From the NCBI GenBank assembly GCA_905397405.1, contig CAJPVJ010000001.1, forward strand, positions 1 to 64,000: a stretch of 64,000 nt of DNA. The letters run 5' to 3'. How positions within the stretch are numbered: the first letter of the stretch is position 1; the number at the start of each line of letters is the position of its first letter. Shown piece by piece: positions 45,361-54,107 of the stretch. Source of the DNA: Oppiella nova (taxonomy: Eukaryota > Arthropoda > Arachnida > Sarcoptiformes > Oppiidae). The notes beneath the pieces are model-generated. The model was not told where the DNA came from and did no database searches. It saw nothing but the letters and a program-made list of their open reading frames with translations. A program made the position numbers and the translations under genes.

Positions 45361-45918
45361 TTATTTTTTATCGGTCAATTGTTTCCAGTGATCGAGTTGA
45401 TCTTTGGCTGTGAACATACCCCCCATACCTTTTACATCATCAGCTGAATTTTTAGATTGACCGTCTTTAGACAGTTTATTCTCGTCATAGATTTTGGCTT
45501 GATTTTCCCAAAATTGATAAATTAAACCTTGAATATAGCGACCTTGTTCAGTTTTTAGATCCAGTTCTTTAAGCATATTCAACGCAGATTCAATGCTATC
45601 ACGTTTGAGTTGCTGATCAATTTCGTAGGTCAGCGTATCTTCAGCTGCACGTTTTTTAAGGTCAGCTTCTAAAGCATTATTATTTTCGGTAAATTTCTGA
45701 TCATATTCTTCAAGTAATGCAATATCGTGAGCATCATCGGGTGTACTTGGAAAGCTTTTAATCGGTTTGGTTTTCAATTGATCCATGATCTCTTGAGAGG
45801 CGTCTTTAGGTTCAGATGAATTGTTTTGCTGTGGGCTATCTTTAGGAGAACATGCTGCCATGAAAACGACGGATGTAAGTAAACCTGAAAGGAGTAAAGG
45901 GCGAAGTATTAAATTCAT
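45361..45918 (-). CDS. Predicted lipoprotein of unknown function
   Basis: A 185-residue protein, leader ending MAACSPKD (lipobox MAAC). The mature part is highly charged and mostly helical, with no cysteines besides the lipid anchor. GAGGA lies nine bases before ATG 45918 but only one base before ATG 45927, so 45918 is preferred. It starts 29 bases after the methyltransferase stop on the same strand and may share its transcript. Confidence 0.72.
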   Translation of the reverse strand: MNLILRPLLLSGLLTSVVFMAACSPKDSPQQNNSSEPKDASQEIMDQLKTKPIKSFPSTPDDAHDIALLEEYDQKFTENNNALEADLKKRAAEDTLTYEIDQQLKRDSIESALNMLKELDLKTEQGRYIQGLIYQFWENQAKIYDENKLSKDGQSKNSADDVKGMGGMFTAKDQLDHWKQLTDKK

Positions 45919-45947
45919 GATAAACATTCCTCATTAAAGCGTTTCGA

Positions 45948-46724
45948 TTAGCGCAGTTTCCTAAAGTTATAAACATAGGTGACATAAGGGAAGTCTATTT
46001 CATCTTGCGCATGTTTACCCGTATATTCCAAGACAATATGTTCGAATTTGTGTTTCAGCGCGAGTTGCTCTTGTTCTGGCATCGCTGCAATAAAACTGGT
46101 GGATAATAAGCGCTTGCTGACCACATTTTCCACGGTTCCAGTTTGTACTTGTGAAAAGACTTTGGCTGTTTCAAGTTGGAATAAAAATTGATTTTCAAAC
46201 GCCAATTTCCATTGCCCACTATGGTAACGTGGTGTGTCTCCTTCGATCGTCGCGAGCAGATCTGCCAATGCTTTAACCCAGTTTATCGTCTCATCGCGCT
46301 GGTTCCAGACCAAACCAAGGTGACCCTCAGGTTTTAAAATGTGGTGAATTTCATTCAAGGTTTCAATATTGGCAAACCAGTGAAATGACTGCGCGCACAA
46401 AACAGCATCAATACTTTCAGATTCTAACGGAATTTGATCACTCTTTGCTTGAAGCGTTTGTACATCAGGATGTACTATTTTCAATTGTTCCAACATTTCT
46501 GTGACGGGCTCGACAGCAATAATATTGGGCGTTGCTTGTTTGAGGTAAGGGAGAAATTTTCCAGTACCTGCACCTAAGTCAACAACGCTTGAATCTGAGC
46601 CTAGAGCTAAATCTTCTTTTAACCATTTGACCACGTCTTGTGGATAATTGGGTCTGACTTGTTGATAAAGTTCAGCAGCAGTACTGAAGCCTTTTTGAGC
46701 AGCAGGATGTAGGGAATGTGTCAT
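45948..46724 (-). CDS. Class I SAM-dependent methyltransferase
   Basis: A 258-residue enzyme with SSVVDLGAGTGKFLPYL (SAM loop), AVEPVTEM, AVLCAQSFHWF and LKPEGHLGLVWNQRDE. This is the Methyltransf_11/trans-aconitate-type pattern in which FHWF replaces the usual L(H/L)W. The substrate is unknown. The small lipoprotein gene follows. Confidence 0.87.
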   Translation of the reverse strand: MTHSLHPAAQKGFSTAAELYQQVRPNYPQDVVKWLKEDLALGSDSSVVDLGAGTGKFLPYLKQATPNIIAVEPVTEMLEQLKIVHPDVQTLQAKSDQIPLESESIDAVLCAQSFHWFANIETLNEIHHILKPEGHLGLVWNQRDETINWVKALADLLATIEGDTPRYHSGQWKLAFENQFLFQLETAKVFSQVQTGTVENVVSKRLLSTSFIAAMPEQEQLALKHKFEHIVLEYTGKHAQDEIDFPYVTYVYNFRKLR

Positions 46725-46840
46725 ATTTTGCGCTTTTTTATCTGACTAGACTCTATAAAATATGACACTTGAAGCAATCAATAGGCAAGCGCCTATTTAT
46801 TTAATTTCAGCCAATGATAGAGCTAGTGCTCGGTGTGCGA

Positions 46841-48103
46841 ATGGATAAGCAAATAATTTTTGAAGATGATCATATTAGAGCAATCTATTTACAAGGCGAT
46901 TCTGACACTTTAGTCCTGTCATTTGGTGACTTGATTTCTAGAGCCAAAGGACTTTCCATCAATGCTGAAAAGTCTTTGATGAAATATAACTATGCCGTGG
47001 TCGGGATTATGCCAAAACAGAAGTCTTGGTTTCCTGCCTCAAGCATGGCTGCATTGTTAGAGCACTTAGATCCCATTTTAAAACAATTTAAAAATATCGT
47101 GGGTTATGGCGGTTCGATGGGTGGCTATGCGGCAATCAAATATGCCAAAGCTTTAAAAATGAATCGTGTTGTTGCCATGGTTCCGCAATATTCTATCGAC
47201 CCTTTAGAGGTTGAGGACAAGCGTTATACAGATTTCTATGATGCTGAATTAAATGCGGATATGCGTATTCAGGCACAAGATATCGTTGCAGACTGTGAAT
47301 ACATCATTGTTTATGACCCTTATTTTGAAAATGATAAAGAACATTATTTAAAAATTAAGCCATTGATCCCTCAATTGCATACGTTACATTTACCGTATAC
47401 TGGTCATGATGCGATTGCAGTTTTAGCTAACTCTGCGTTACTACATGATTTTATTGAACGTGAATACGATCAAACTTATTTTTATAAGCAGATTCGTGAA
47501 GTAAAGAAAAACAGCAAATTTTATTATCGAAGTGTGATTGCTCACTTATTGGGGACACATAACGAAGCTTTGGGTAAAATTCTAAAAGGTACAGATATTC
47601 AACTGGATAGTACTTTCTTTGATGCCAGTTTAAAGCAGACCATTACGCGTATTTTATTGACCAATAAGCGAGTGGATGAGCAAGATTTGCAGAAACTGGG
47701 TATTCAAGTCAATTTTGCTTTTGAAGATAAAACGCAGCTACAAGACAGTTTTGGCAATATTTTAGTATTTAACGTGATCACACAAAAGCTAGAAAGCTAT
47801 GATCAACAAGTAATTGATGTGAATGGCAAATACATTATTCCATTGCATGTTGAAAACAATGGTTTGGCACAAGTCGAGATCAAAAAGCAGACCTATTTGA
47901 TCTGTATGAATGATCGCCGTGTAACCAAATTATTTAAGCAAGATGAAGCGTTATCTTTGGATATGAATCCAATTGTGATTAAAAAAACCACTGACTTTTA
48001 TGTATTGACCTATAAAAACTTTTATATGAGTTGTGATATTCAAGGTTTGGTGAGTTTTGATGATGAAAGCTTAAATGAGTTTTGTCACTTTAAGGTTGCT
48101 TAA
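46841..48103 (+). CDS. Alpha/beta-hydrolase-like protein with long C-terminal extension
   Basis: A 420-residue protein without a signal peptide. The nucleophile elbow GYGGSMGGYAAIKYA (G-x-S-x-G-G), a candidate acid in VYDPYFENDKEH and a His in LPYTGHDAIAVLA give a plausible catalytic triad in the first 220 residues. The last 200 residues form a separate, unrecognised domain. ATG 46841 has GGTG upstream; ATG 46814 is possible. Activity unknown. Confidence 0.7.
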   Translation: MDKQIIFEDDHIRAIYLQGDSDTLVLSFGDLISRAKGLSINAEKSLMKYNYAVVGIMPKQKSWFPASSMAALLEHLDPILKQFKNIVGYGGSMGGYAAIKYAKALKMNRVVAMVPQYSIDPLEVEDKRYTDFYDAELNADMRIQAQDIVADCEYIIVYDPYFENDKEHYLKIKPLIPQLHTLHLPYTGHDAIAVLANSALLHDFIEREYDQTYFYKQIREVKKNSKFYYRSVIAHLLGTHNEALGKILKGTDIQLDSTFFDASLKQTITRILLTNKRVDEQDLQKLGIQVNFAFEDKTQLQDSFGNILVFNVITQKLESYDQQVIDVNGKYIIPLHVENNGLAQVEIKKQTYLICMNDRRVTKLFKQDEALSLDMNPIVIKKTTDFYVLTYKNFYMSCDIQGLVSFDDESLNEFCHFKVA

Positions 48104-48180
48104 AGTCAGCGGTTGAGCTGAAACACCATTTGCTGTCTAACGATTTGACATTTGAGCCATTTAAATAGACAGATACAGCT

Positions 48181-48624
48181 TTAGTTACACTGCTTTAAAT
48201 AGGCGATTGGAAATAAAGCTGTATATTTTTTAAATTCATTTTGAACGTCTAAATCACTGACTTTATAGACTTCGCTAGAATGTTGATAAACATCAGTCAC
48301 TGCTGCCAGAGAACCTTCTTCACCGTCTCTATAGTGATAACGGAAGGTTTTTTGCGTGGCATGGAGTAGTTTTTGCTTCATGGGTGGTTGATGAAGGAAG
48401 GTATAATTAAACACACGATTTTCCATCTCCAAATAATATCGAGCTTGAATACGACAACCTCGATTTAATTTAATCAGTTTGAATTCATTTCCCTCAGAAC
48501 TTCTAAACTCTGCTTCATCCAAGTTATTAATCGATTGTAAAATATATGCTTTTGCATAGGCTGGTGAATATAAGCCAAAACAAAGCAGAGCGAGCATAAG
48601 TGACGGATAAGCTGTCCTATTCAT
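48181..48624 (-). CDS. Exported protein of unknown function
   Basis: A 147-residue protein with signal peptide ending YSPAYA-K. The mature part has two cysteines (RGCRIQ and LKQCN at the C-terminus). No family recognised. It is monocistronic, convergent with the alpha/beta-hydrolase-like gene. Confidence 0.72.
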   Translation of the reverse strand: MNRTAYPSLMLALLCFGLYSPAYAKAYILQSINNLDEAEFRSSEGNEFKLIKLNRGCRIQARYYLEMENRVFNYTFLHQPPMKQKLLHATQKTFRYHYRDGEEGSLAAVTDVYQHSSEVYKVSDLDVQNEFKKYTALFPIAYLKQCN

Positions 48625-48751
48625 TGTGCGGTCTTTTTAGCTGATTGTTTAACTCACTATAAGGCGTAATCAGGTGTTTTAAAATATAAAACAAGACCCC
48701 ATACCAGAGGCCTCCATTAACTCAAAAGTTATAAATAAAAAATTATAAATT

Positions 48752-49855
48752 TTAGAATCTACGATTCGCTCGTTTAAACGTCCCAAAGTCATTAAAACGA
48801 ACCCCATTTTCTTGCATCACTGGATAGCAGTCTTGGGCAATGGCTTGACGAATATAAAATGGATCACGTACAACAAAATGGTGAATGGCATGTGTACCAG
48901 CAAAGTTAAAACAAAAGGCTTGTAAAGGTTTCATTCGCCAATCTGTCCAGACCTGACACTGCTGAACGATATTGCCATCTTCAACATCGCCATAATAATG
49001 CATATTGGAACTGGTAAAATGCAGGCTTAAAGTGCGTAAAAAATTTGGTGCTGCAATGCTTACGGCATAAAACTTTGTGGTTTTGTCTGCAAGTCTCCAT
49101 AAGCTATTTTTAGGTTGTGCTATGCCTGTGGCTTTCATTGCCAATTTGGCAGCATTGATCAATAAGAAACCATGCCATAAGGCATAATGAATATGTCCAA
49201 AGGGTGCATAACTCGCAGAAAGTTTTGCTTTTAATTTGAGTTTATCTGCTTGGGATAAATGCTTTTGAGCATGAATAAAACGCTTGGTGGTTTTCATCAT
49301 GGTGATGGGGCGTAAATAGATCGCCAACATATTGTCACCAGTCATCAGCAAACGTTTTAAGCCCCATTGGTCACCATTGTTAATACCGCGTTCTTCTAAA
49401 TCTGTTTTGGTACCCGATGATTTGTGATGATGTAGATGTACCTCGCGACGTATCCATGGGTTCACGGTACTTGGGCGAAAGGCGTAAACGGCTGCCAACA
49501 TGGCATCATTGATTTTTTTGTTTTTACGGTAATACATTTGGTGAATAAGATCATGCTCTAGTTCATGTAAGAGCGACATCCAAAATGCAGAAAGCGGAAT
49601 TGCCACATACCAAGGCATTTTCCCACGAGTGTATTGTGTTATATTGAAAATAATCCCTGTTACAGCTGTTACAAGGATGGCTAGGCCAATTTGGTCTTGG
49701 TGCTGAACCAGCCAAGGATGACGTTCGCGTAATTGATTTCCAGCTTCCAAAATTGTTTTACGAATTCGGTGGCTACGTTGTTCATCTTCTGGATCAGCAA
49801 AAAGTTTAGTTTTGCTTTGTATGGACATTTGTACATCGGAAAGGGGTAAATTCAT
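48752..49855 (-). CDS. Fatty acid desaturase family protein
   Basis: A 367-residue membrane di-iron enzyme. Three His boxes are visible: HELEHDLIH, HLHHH and, near the end, THAIHH. Hydrophobic segments surround them. It should insert a double bond into an acyl chain or act on a related substrate. GAGG precedes the ATG. It is divergent from a TetR regulator with a 14-bp palindrome in the shared promoter, so it is very probably repressed by it, as with Pseudomonas DesT and its desaturase target. Confidence 0.9.
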   Translation of the reverse strand: MNLPLSDVQMSIQSKTKLFADPEDEQRSHRIRKTILEAGNQLRERHPWLVQHQDQIGLAILVTAVTGIIFNITQYTRGKMPWYVAIPLSAFWMSLLHELEHDLIHQMYYRKNKKINDAMLAAVYAFRPSTVNPWIRREVHLHHHKSSGTKTDLEERGINNGDQWGLKRLLMTGDNMLAIYLRPITMMKTTKRFIHAQKHLSQADKLKLKAKLSASYAPFGHIHYALWHGFLLINAAKLAMKATGIAQPKNSLWRLADKTTKFYAVSIAAPNFLRTLSLHFTSSNMHYYGDVEDGNIVQQCQVWTDWRMKPLQAFCFNFAGTHAIHHFVVRDPFYIRQAIAQDCYPVMQENGVRFNDFGTFKRANRRF

Positions 49856-49875
49856 CTCCGGTTTCCTCTATATTT

Positions 49876-49889
49876 TTGTAGTACTACAA
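49876..49889. promoter_or_regulatory. Probable TetR operator
   Basis: TTGTAGTACTACAA, a perfect 14-bp palindrome in the 67-base gap between the desaturase and TetR start codons. It lies 21 bases upstream of the desaturase ATG, next to its ribosome site. Size and position are right for binding by the divergent TetR-type regulator. Confidence 0.75.
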
Positions 49890-49922
49890 GGAAGTTTTTA
49901 AAACCAACATTTGTTGGGTTTT

Positions 49923-50636
49923 ATGAGAGATTATCTGATGATTAAAATAACGTCAACGTCAGTTTTAAAAAAAATGACGAAAAAGGTGAGCCAACCAAAA
50001 CAAGAACGTTCCCAAAAAAGAATGGATAAGATGCTGGCAACCACGCAAGAGTTACTGTTATCCATTGGAATTGAAAAGATTTCGATTCCTGAAATTGCCA
50101 ATGCATCTGGCGTTCCACGGACCAGTATTTATCAGTTCTTTCCGACGAAATACGATATTTTTCGTCATATTGCACTGACGCATTTAAACGATTTAGTCAA
50201 ACAACTCGGACAAGCTGCTGTTCGAGTGTTGACGGAAAACCCAAATGCACCCATAGAAGTATACGGACAGTTACTCTCAGAGAGTATGATTCGTACCACA
50301 GCCAAATATTTTAATGAATCTGAAACGGCGAGCTTGTTGATTTTAAGTGGACCTTTTACCCGACAAGCTTATCTGGAATACCAAATAGAATTAAAAAAAG
50401 TCAGTCATGGTGTCCGAAAAGCATTGGAAATGATTAAAGTGGATGAGTATGTACCACAGGAGCCTGATACATTGACGATTTTGATGGAATTGGTTTTTAC
50501 TTGTATGAAGCATGGTTATTACAACGAAAGCTATATTTCTGAAGCCATCATTCAAGAGGCGTACCGTATGACCAATGCATACTTATTGGCTTTAAAGAAT
50601 AATTCTTTTGGTTTTTCAGAAGCATCTGCTTCGTAA
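49923..50636 (+). CDS. TetR-family transcriptional regulator
   Basis: A regulator of about 237 residues. The HTH is in the stretch GIEKISIPEIANASGVPRTSIYQFFPTK (TetR signature), preceded by a basic arm QPKQERSQKRMDKML. The C-terminal ligand domain is unremarkable. The start is uncertain: ATG 49923, 49938 and 49974 are all possible; none has a strong ribosome site. It is divergent from the desaturase and probably controls both genes through the palindrome at 49876-49889. Confidence 0.9.
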   Translation: MRDYLMIKITSTSVLKKMTKKVSQPKQERSQKRMDKMLATTQELLLSIGIEKISIPEIANASGVPRTSIYQFFPTKYDIFRHIALTHLNDLVKQLGQAAVRVLTENPNAPIEVYGQLLSESMIRTTAKYFNESETASLLILSGPFTRQAYLEYQIELKKVSHGVRKALEMIKVDEYVPQEPDTLTILMELVFTCMKHGYYNESYISEAIIQEAYRMTNAYLLALKNNSFGFSEASAS

Positions 50637-50671
50637 GCGTAAAACTGGCTCTCTATCATTAAGGAAAAGCA

Positions 50672-51628
50672 ATGAAAGCTGTATTTTTAGATTATGAATC
50701 TTTAGATAAACAGGATTTGGATTTTAGTCAGCTAAAAGCAGCTTTTGATGACTTAATACTTTATCCATCGACCACAGCAGAGCAAGTTCTAGCACGCATT
50801 CAATATGTAGACGTGGTGATCAGCAACAAAGTGATTGTGAATGCTGAAGCGATGGAGCAATGTAAAAATTTAAAATTAATTTTGATTTCGGCCACGGGGA
50901 CCAACAATATTGATTTAGATTTTGCACGATCAAAAGGTATTGTGGTGTGTAATTGTCAGGGCTATGGCACATCTGCAGTTGCACAGCATACACTGACGTT
51001 AATGTTGGCATTAGCAACATCTTTACTCAAATATGAGCATGCAGTTAAACAAGGGGAATGGAACAAATCGCCAATTTTCAGCTTACTGGATTTTCCAATT
51101 GTTGAATTATCTGGAAAAACTCTTGGTATTATTGGCTATGGTGAGCTTGGTCAAGCGGTTGCCAAATTGGCAGAAGCTTTTGGGATGAAAATTTTGGTCG
51201 CATCATTACCCAATCGACCAACGCATAAGGATCGGACACCTTTTACCGAATTGCTTGCGCAAGTCGATTTTCTTTCTCTGCATTGTCCTCTAACAGATGA
51301 AACACGTGATTTAATTGATAGCCAAGCATTTGATAAAATGAAAAATTCTGCTTTCTTAATCAATTGTGCGCGTGGTGGTATCGTTAATGAACAGGCTTTA
51401 GCAGACGCATTAAGACAAGGCAAAATTGCAGGTGCGGCAACAGATGTACTTTCTGTTGAACCGCCGACACAAGGTAATGTTTTACTTGCAGATGATATTC
51501 CAAACTTGATTATCACACCGCATAGTGCGTGGGGCAGTGTTGATGCACGTCAAGGTATTGTGAATCAAATGCTTGAAAATGTTGAGGCATTTAAGCAGGG
51601 GAAAGTGATTCGTCAGGTGAATGGCTAA
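50672..51628 (+). CDS. D-2-hydroxyacid dehydrogenase (hydroxypyruvate/glycerate reductase-like)
   Basis: A 318-residue NAD(P)-dependent enzyme. It shows GIIGYGELGQAVAKLA (Rossmann GxGxxG), ATGTNNIDLDFARSKGI, the catalytic Arg in NCARGGIVNEQAL, Glu in DVLSVEPP and His in ITPHSAWGS. This is the D-glycerate dehydrogenase (HprA) subgroup by overall pattern, but 2-ketoacid specificity cannot be settled. AAGGA precedes the ATG. The gene lies 35 bases after the TetR gene and may be cotranscribed. Confidence 0.87.
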   Translation: MKAVFLDYESLDKQDLDFSQLKAAFDDLILYPSTTAEQVLARIQYVDVVISNKVIVNAEAMEQCKNLKLILISATGTNNIDLDFARSKGIVVCNCQGYGTSAVAQHTLTLMLALATSLLKYEHAVKQGEWNKSPIFSLLDFPIVELSGKTLGIIGYGELGQAVAKLAEAFGMKILVASLPNRPTHKDRTPFTELLAQVDFLSLHCPLTDETRDLIDSQAFDKMKNSAFLINCARGGIVNEQALADALRQGKIAGAATDVLSVEPPTQGNVLLADDIPNLIITPHSAWGSVDARQGIVNQMLENVEAFKQGKVIRQVNG

Positions 51629-51781
51629 AGAGCCGAGTGAAAAAGCACAATGGAAAAAGGCGCAATTAAAAAGGCATCGTTAAAAAAACACCATTAAATA
51701 GCTATATTCGTTTTACTGCTATCACCTTGAGCATAGGTAGCGCAAGGTGTGGAGATCGACGGATTAAGTGTGTTTAGCTGC

Positions 51782-52429
51782 TTATCTTGGTACACCAACC
51801 TCATCATCTGTTGAACTTTGCGTATTGCTTGAGTTGGTATCTTTTGAACCTGTGTTATTGGTGTTGACATCACGCTCTTGGTTTTCGATTGGTAATGACT
51901 GTTTTTTAATTTCAGGTTCTTCTTGCCCATTGTTGGGTAATTGATTTTGAACTGCGGGTTGAACAGGTTGTGTGGTGATCGGCGTATTTTGAACGTTTGC
52001 TGTAGTTGTAGCAGTTACAGTATTCGTCGTATTGGGTGTGGTCGAAGATTGGCTTAAGCTGCCTTGTTCAATCGGAACATTTAAATTGGTTTTACCCATC
52101 ACTCGATCTTTGGTTTGCTCAACTTTTTTTACCGCAGTATCTATGCCTTGGCGAGTACTATCACGAGCCTCAGTGGTTTTTTCAGTGGTATATTTTTTGG
52201 TATTTTCAATGGTTTCATCCAAAGACGGTTTAATTTTTTGAATCCCTTTTTCGGTCGCATCACCTACTTTTTCAGCGGTATTCTGTACAGCTTCACCGGT
52301 CTTATGTGCCAACACTTTAAAAATATTTGGATTATCACCATATGGCTGATTTTGAGTATTGGTTTGCGCATAGAGTGATGGTGTTGCAAGTATTGCAGTG
52401 ATCACACATAGACTTTTGATCATCTTCAT
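51782..52429 (-). CDS. Exported LEA/hydrophilin-like, partly disordered protein
   Basis: A 215-residue protein with a signal peptide ending SLYA-Q. The first half is lysine/glutamate-rich amphipathic helix (HKTGEAVQNTAEKVGDATEKGIQ), like late-embryogenesis-abundant proteins. The second half (from about 125) is low-complexity Thr/Asn/Gln/Ser and almost surely disordered. It shares the TAEKVG/KGI pattern with the neighbouring repeat protein and is probably paralogous in its first half. Possible roles are protecting the envelope during drying or binding at the surface; both are inferences. Confidence 0.72.
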   Translation of the reverse strand: MKMIKSLCVITAILATPSLYAQTNTQNQPYGDNPNIFKVLAHKTGEAVQNTAEKVGDATEKGIQKIKPSLDETIENTKKYTTEKTTEARDSTRQGIDTAVKKVEQTKDRVMGKTNLNVPIEQGSLSQSSTTPNTTNTVTATTTANVQNTPITTQPVQPAVQNQLPNNGQEEPEIKKQSLPIENQERDVNTNNTGSKDTNSSNTQSSTDDEVGVPR

Positions 52430-52588
52430 GATGTTTTGATCCCTTTATGATGATTGTAGCGATTCGCTCAGTGCTAATTGGGATTATCATACTGTTTTAT
52501 TTAGATAAAAAGTAAAATGGAAAGAAAAATCCTACAGCAAGAAAACATATGTATACATTGCATACCAAATTACTAGTAGATGTATAAG

Positions 52589-52614
52589 AAAAGCTCACCT
52601 AAGTGAGCTTTTTT
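52589..52614. terminator. Terminator after the repeat protein gene
   Basis: AAAAGCTCAC-CTAA-GTGAGCTTTTTT, a perfect hairpin 20 bases beyond the minus-strand stop at 52635; it also works on the plus strand. Confidence 0.85.
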
Positions 52615-52634
52615 AAATGGGCATTAAATCTAAA

Positions 52635-53348
52635 TTATTTTGTAGCAACTTTAGCGTCTGTAGATACGGCGACTTTAGCGCTACCTACTGGTGTTTTCAC
52701 ATGGGTTTGTGAATTTACTTTTGCACCTGTATTTGCTGGTTTAGGTTTAACTAAATCCTTGGTTTTCTGCCAAGTTTTACTTGTCGCTGATTTGGTTTTG
52801 TCTTTTACTTTAACAGCTGCTTCTTTGGTGTTGTGACCCGCTTCAGAACTTAGTTTCTTGGTATTTTCCCACGCACCTTTCGTTGCGACTTTACCTTTGT
52901 CTATGCCTGTTTCCACACCAGTCCCGACTTTATCAGCAGCATGTTTAGTGCCGTCCCATGCATCTTTAGATACATCACGGGTTTTATCGACACCTTTTTC
53001 AACACCTGTCCCGACTTTATCAGCTACATTTTTAGTGCCATCCCACGCATCTTTAGACACATCACGGGTTTTATCGACACCTTTTTCGACACCTGTACCT
53101 ACTTTAGCAGCAGTATTCTTAGTGCCATCCCAAGCGTCTTTAGACACTTCACGGGTTTTATCAACACCTTTTTCGAGACCATTACCTACTTTATCTGCTG
53201 TGTTATGGATACCTTGACCAATGTTGCTTAGAATGCCTCCATTGGTTCCGACTTCAGCAGAAGCATTTGCACTTACATCTGTATTGGCAAAAAGAGGAGA
53301 GCTGGCAAGAAGTGCTGTGGCGATCACTGTTGTTTTAAGCATTTTCAT
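52635..53348 (-). CDS. Exported LEA-like protein with four 29-residue repeats
   Basis: A 237-residue protein with signal peptide ending LFA-N. After a short spacer, four tandem 29-residue units follow (TADKVGNGLEKGVDKTREVS, KDAWDGTK and variants), each amphipathic and rich in Lys/Asp/Gly, like group 3 LEA proteins. A Lys/Thr-rich tail follows. Units 2 and 3 are nearly identical; unit 4 is more diverged. ATG 53348, rather than 53381, gives a normal signal peptide and has AGGA upstream. Acinetobacter hydrophilins are known to aid desiccation survival, but I cannot say this is one of those. Confidence 0.8.
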   Translation of the reverse strand: MKMLKTTVIATALLASSPLFANTDVSANASAEVGTNGGILSNIGQGIHNTADKVGNGLEKGVDKTREVSKDAWDGTKNTAAKVGTGVEKGVDKTRDVSKDAWDGTKNVADKVGTGVEKGVDKTRDVSKDAWDGTKHAADKVGTGVETGIDKGKVATKGAWENTKKLSSEAGHNTKEAAVKVKDKTKSATSKTWQKTKDLVKPKPANTGAKVNSQTHVKTPVGSAKVAVSTDAKVATK

Positions 53349-53661
53349 AATTAGTTTTATCCTGTACCTGAATGAGTTCAAGTTTGAGTGTTGCCTATAA
53401 TAATGTGAAATATGTATAAAAATAGCCTTAGAGATAAAACAGCAACAGCTTATCTACAGAGTTTTAACAATAGTGTAAGAATTGTGAATGAATGTTACGA
53501 CTAGACGTGTTTGGAAGACTTGGGCATTTTTATTTTTTAAATTCTGATGCTTATAAGAATATGAGAACGATGATAAAAGCATTTTCTGTAAGAATTTCTA
53601 GCTTGTTATTAAAACAAAAACGACATAAGCTTTGGGTTAAATTGTTGGTTTAATCATCATA
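53349..53661. other. 313-base AT-rich intergenic region between divergent genes
   Basis: It must hold promoters for the LEA-like gene (minus) and a small membrane-protein gene (plus). A candidate minus-strand promoter lies around 53390-53420 (TATAATAATG on plus is mirrored by TATTATAG on minus). No hairpin or additional gene stands out. Confidence 0.4.
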
Positions 53662-54054
53662 ATGAAAAATATAATAATCTTGATATTTCTCACCTTTATA
53701 TTGAGTTTAAAACCCAGTTTTGCCTGCGGCTGTGGTGATGAATTGTCTTCCAGCCATCAAATAATGAGTTGGATTGTGATGGGCGTGTTTTTTTTAATTT
53801 ATTTGATTCCAAGCCTTTATTTTGCAAAATATTTTAGGAAATATCAGCTATCTATTGAGCATTTGATTTTGTCTCATGTGCTGATGATTGCGATGCTCTA
53901 CGCAATGATGAATTCGTTTAAATTGGGTTTAAATCCAATTTATTATTGGTTTGCTGATTACCTCCCAAATAGTTTCATATTTGCTGCGATTGGATTCATT
54001 GGCGTCCTTGTTTGGATTTATCCCGTGATTTATGTGGCTAAAAGAGCGAAATAA
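53662..54054 (+). CDS. Small membrane protein of unknown function
   Basis: A 130-residue protein with an N-terminal hydrophobic leader that may be a signal peptide (SLKPSFA before CGCGDEL), then three hydrophobic helices. A CGCG motif follows the leader; its first Cys is at about 22. No family recognised. The ribosome site before the ATG is weak. Confidence 0.62.
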   Translation: MKNIIILIFLTFILSLKPSFACGCGDELSSSHQIMSWIVMGVFFLIYLIPSLYFAKYFRKYQLSIEHLILSHVLMIAMLYAMMNSFKLGLNPIYYWFADYLPNSFIFAAIGFIGVLVWIYPVIYVAKRAK

Positions 54055-54107
54055 TTTTGTATTTAGCTCTTTTAGCTTCGACGACGTATCAAAGTGAAGT
54101 GCCGAGA

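Noticed and set aside
51621-51683. A 20-codon frame (MAKEPSEKAQ...) overlapping the dehydrogenase stop
   Set aside because: Very short, low complexity, no clear ribosome site; probably chance.
52920-53200. Regular direct repeats that might suggest a CRISPR array
   Set aside because: The units are contiguous 87-bp coding repeats with no unique spacers.
52858-53231. Plus-strand open frames with repeated SDTSRVLSTPFST-like units
   Set aside because: They are the antisense of the LEA-like tandem repeats; the minus-strand gene has a signal peptide and ribosome site.
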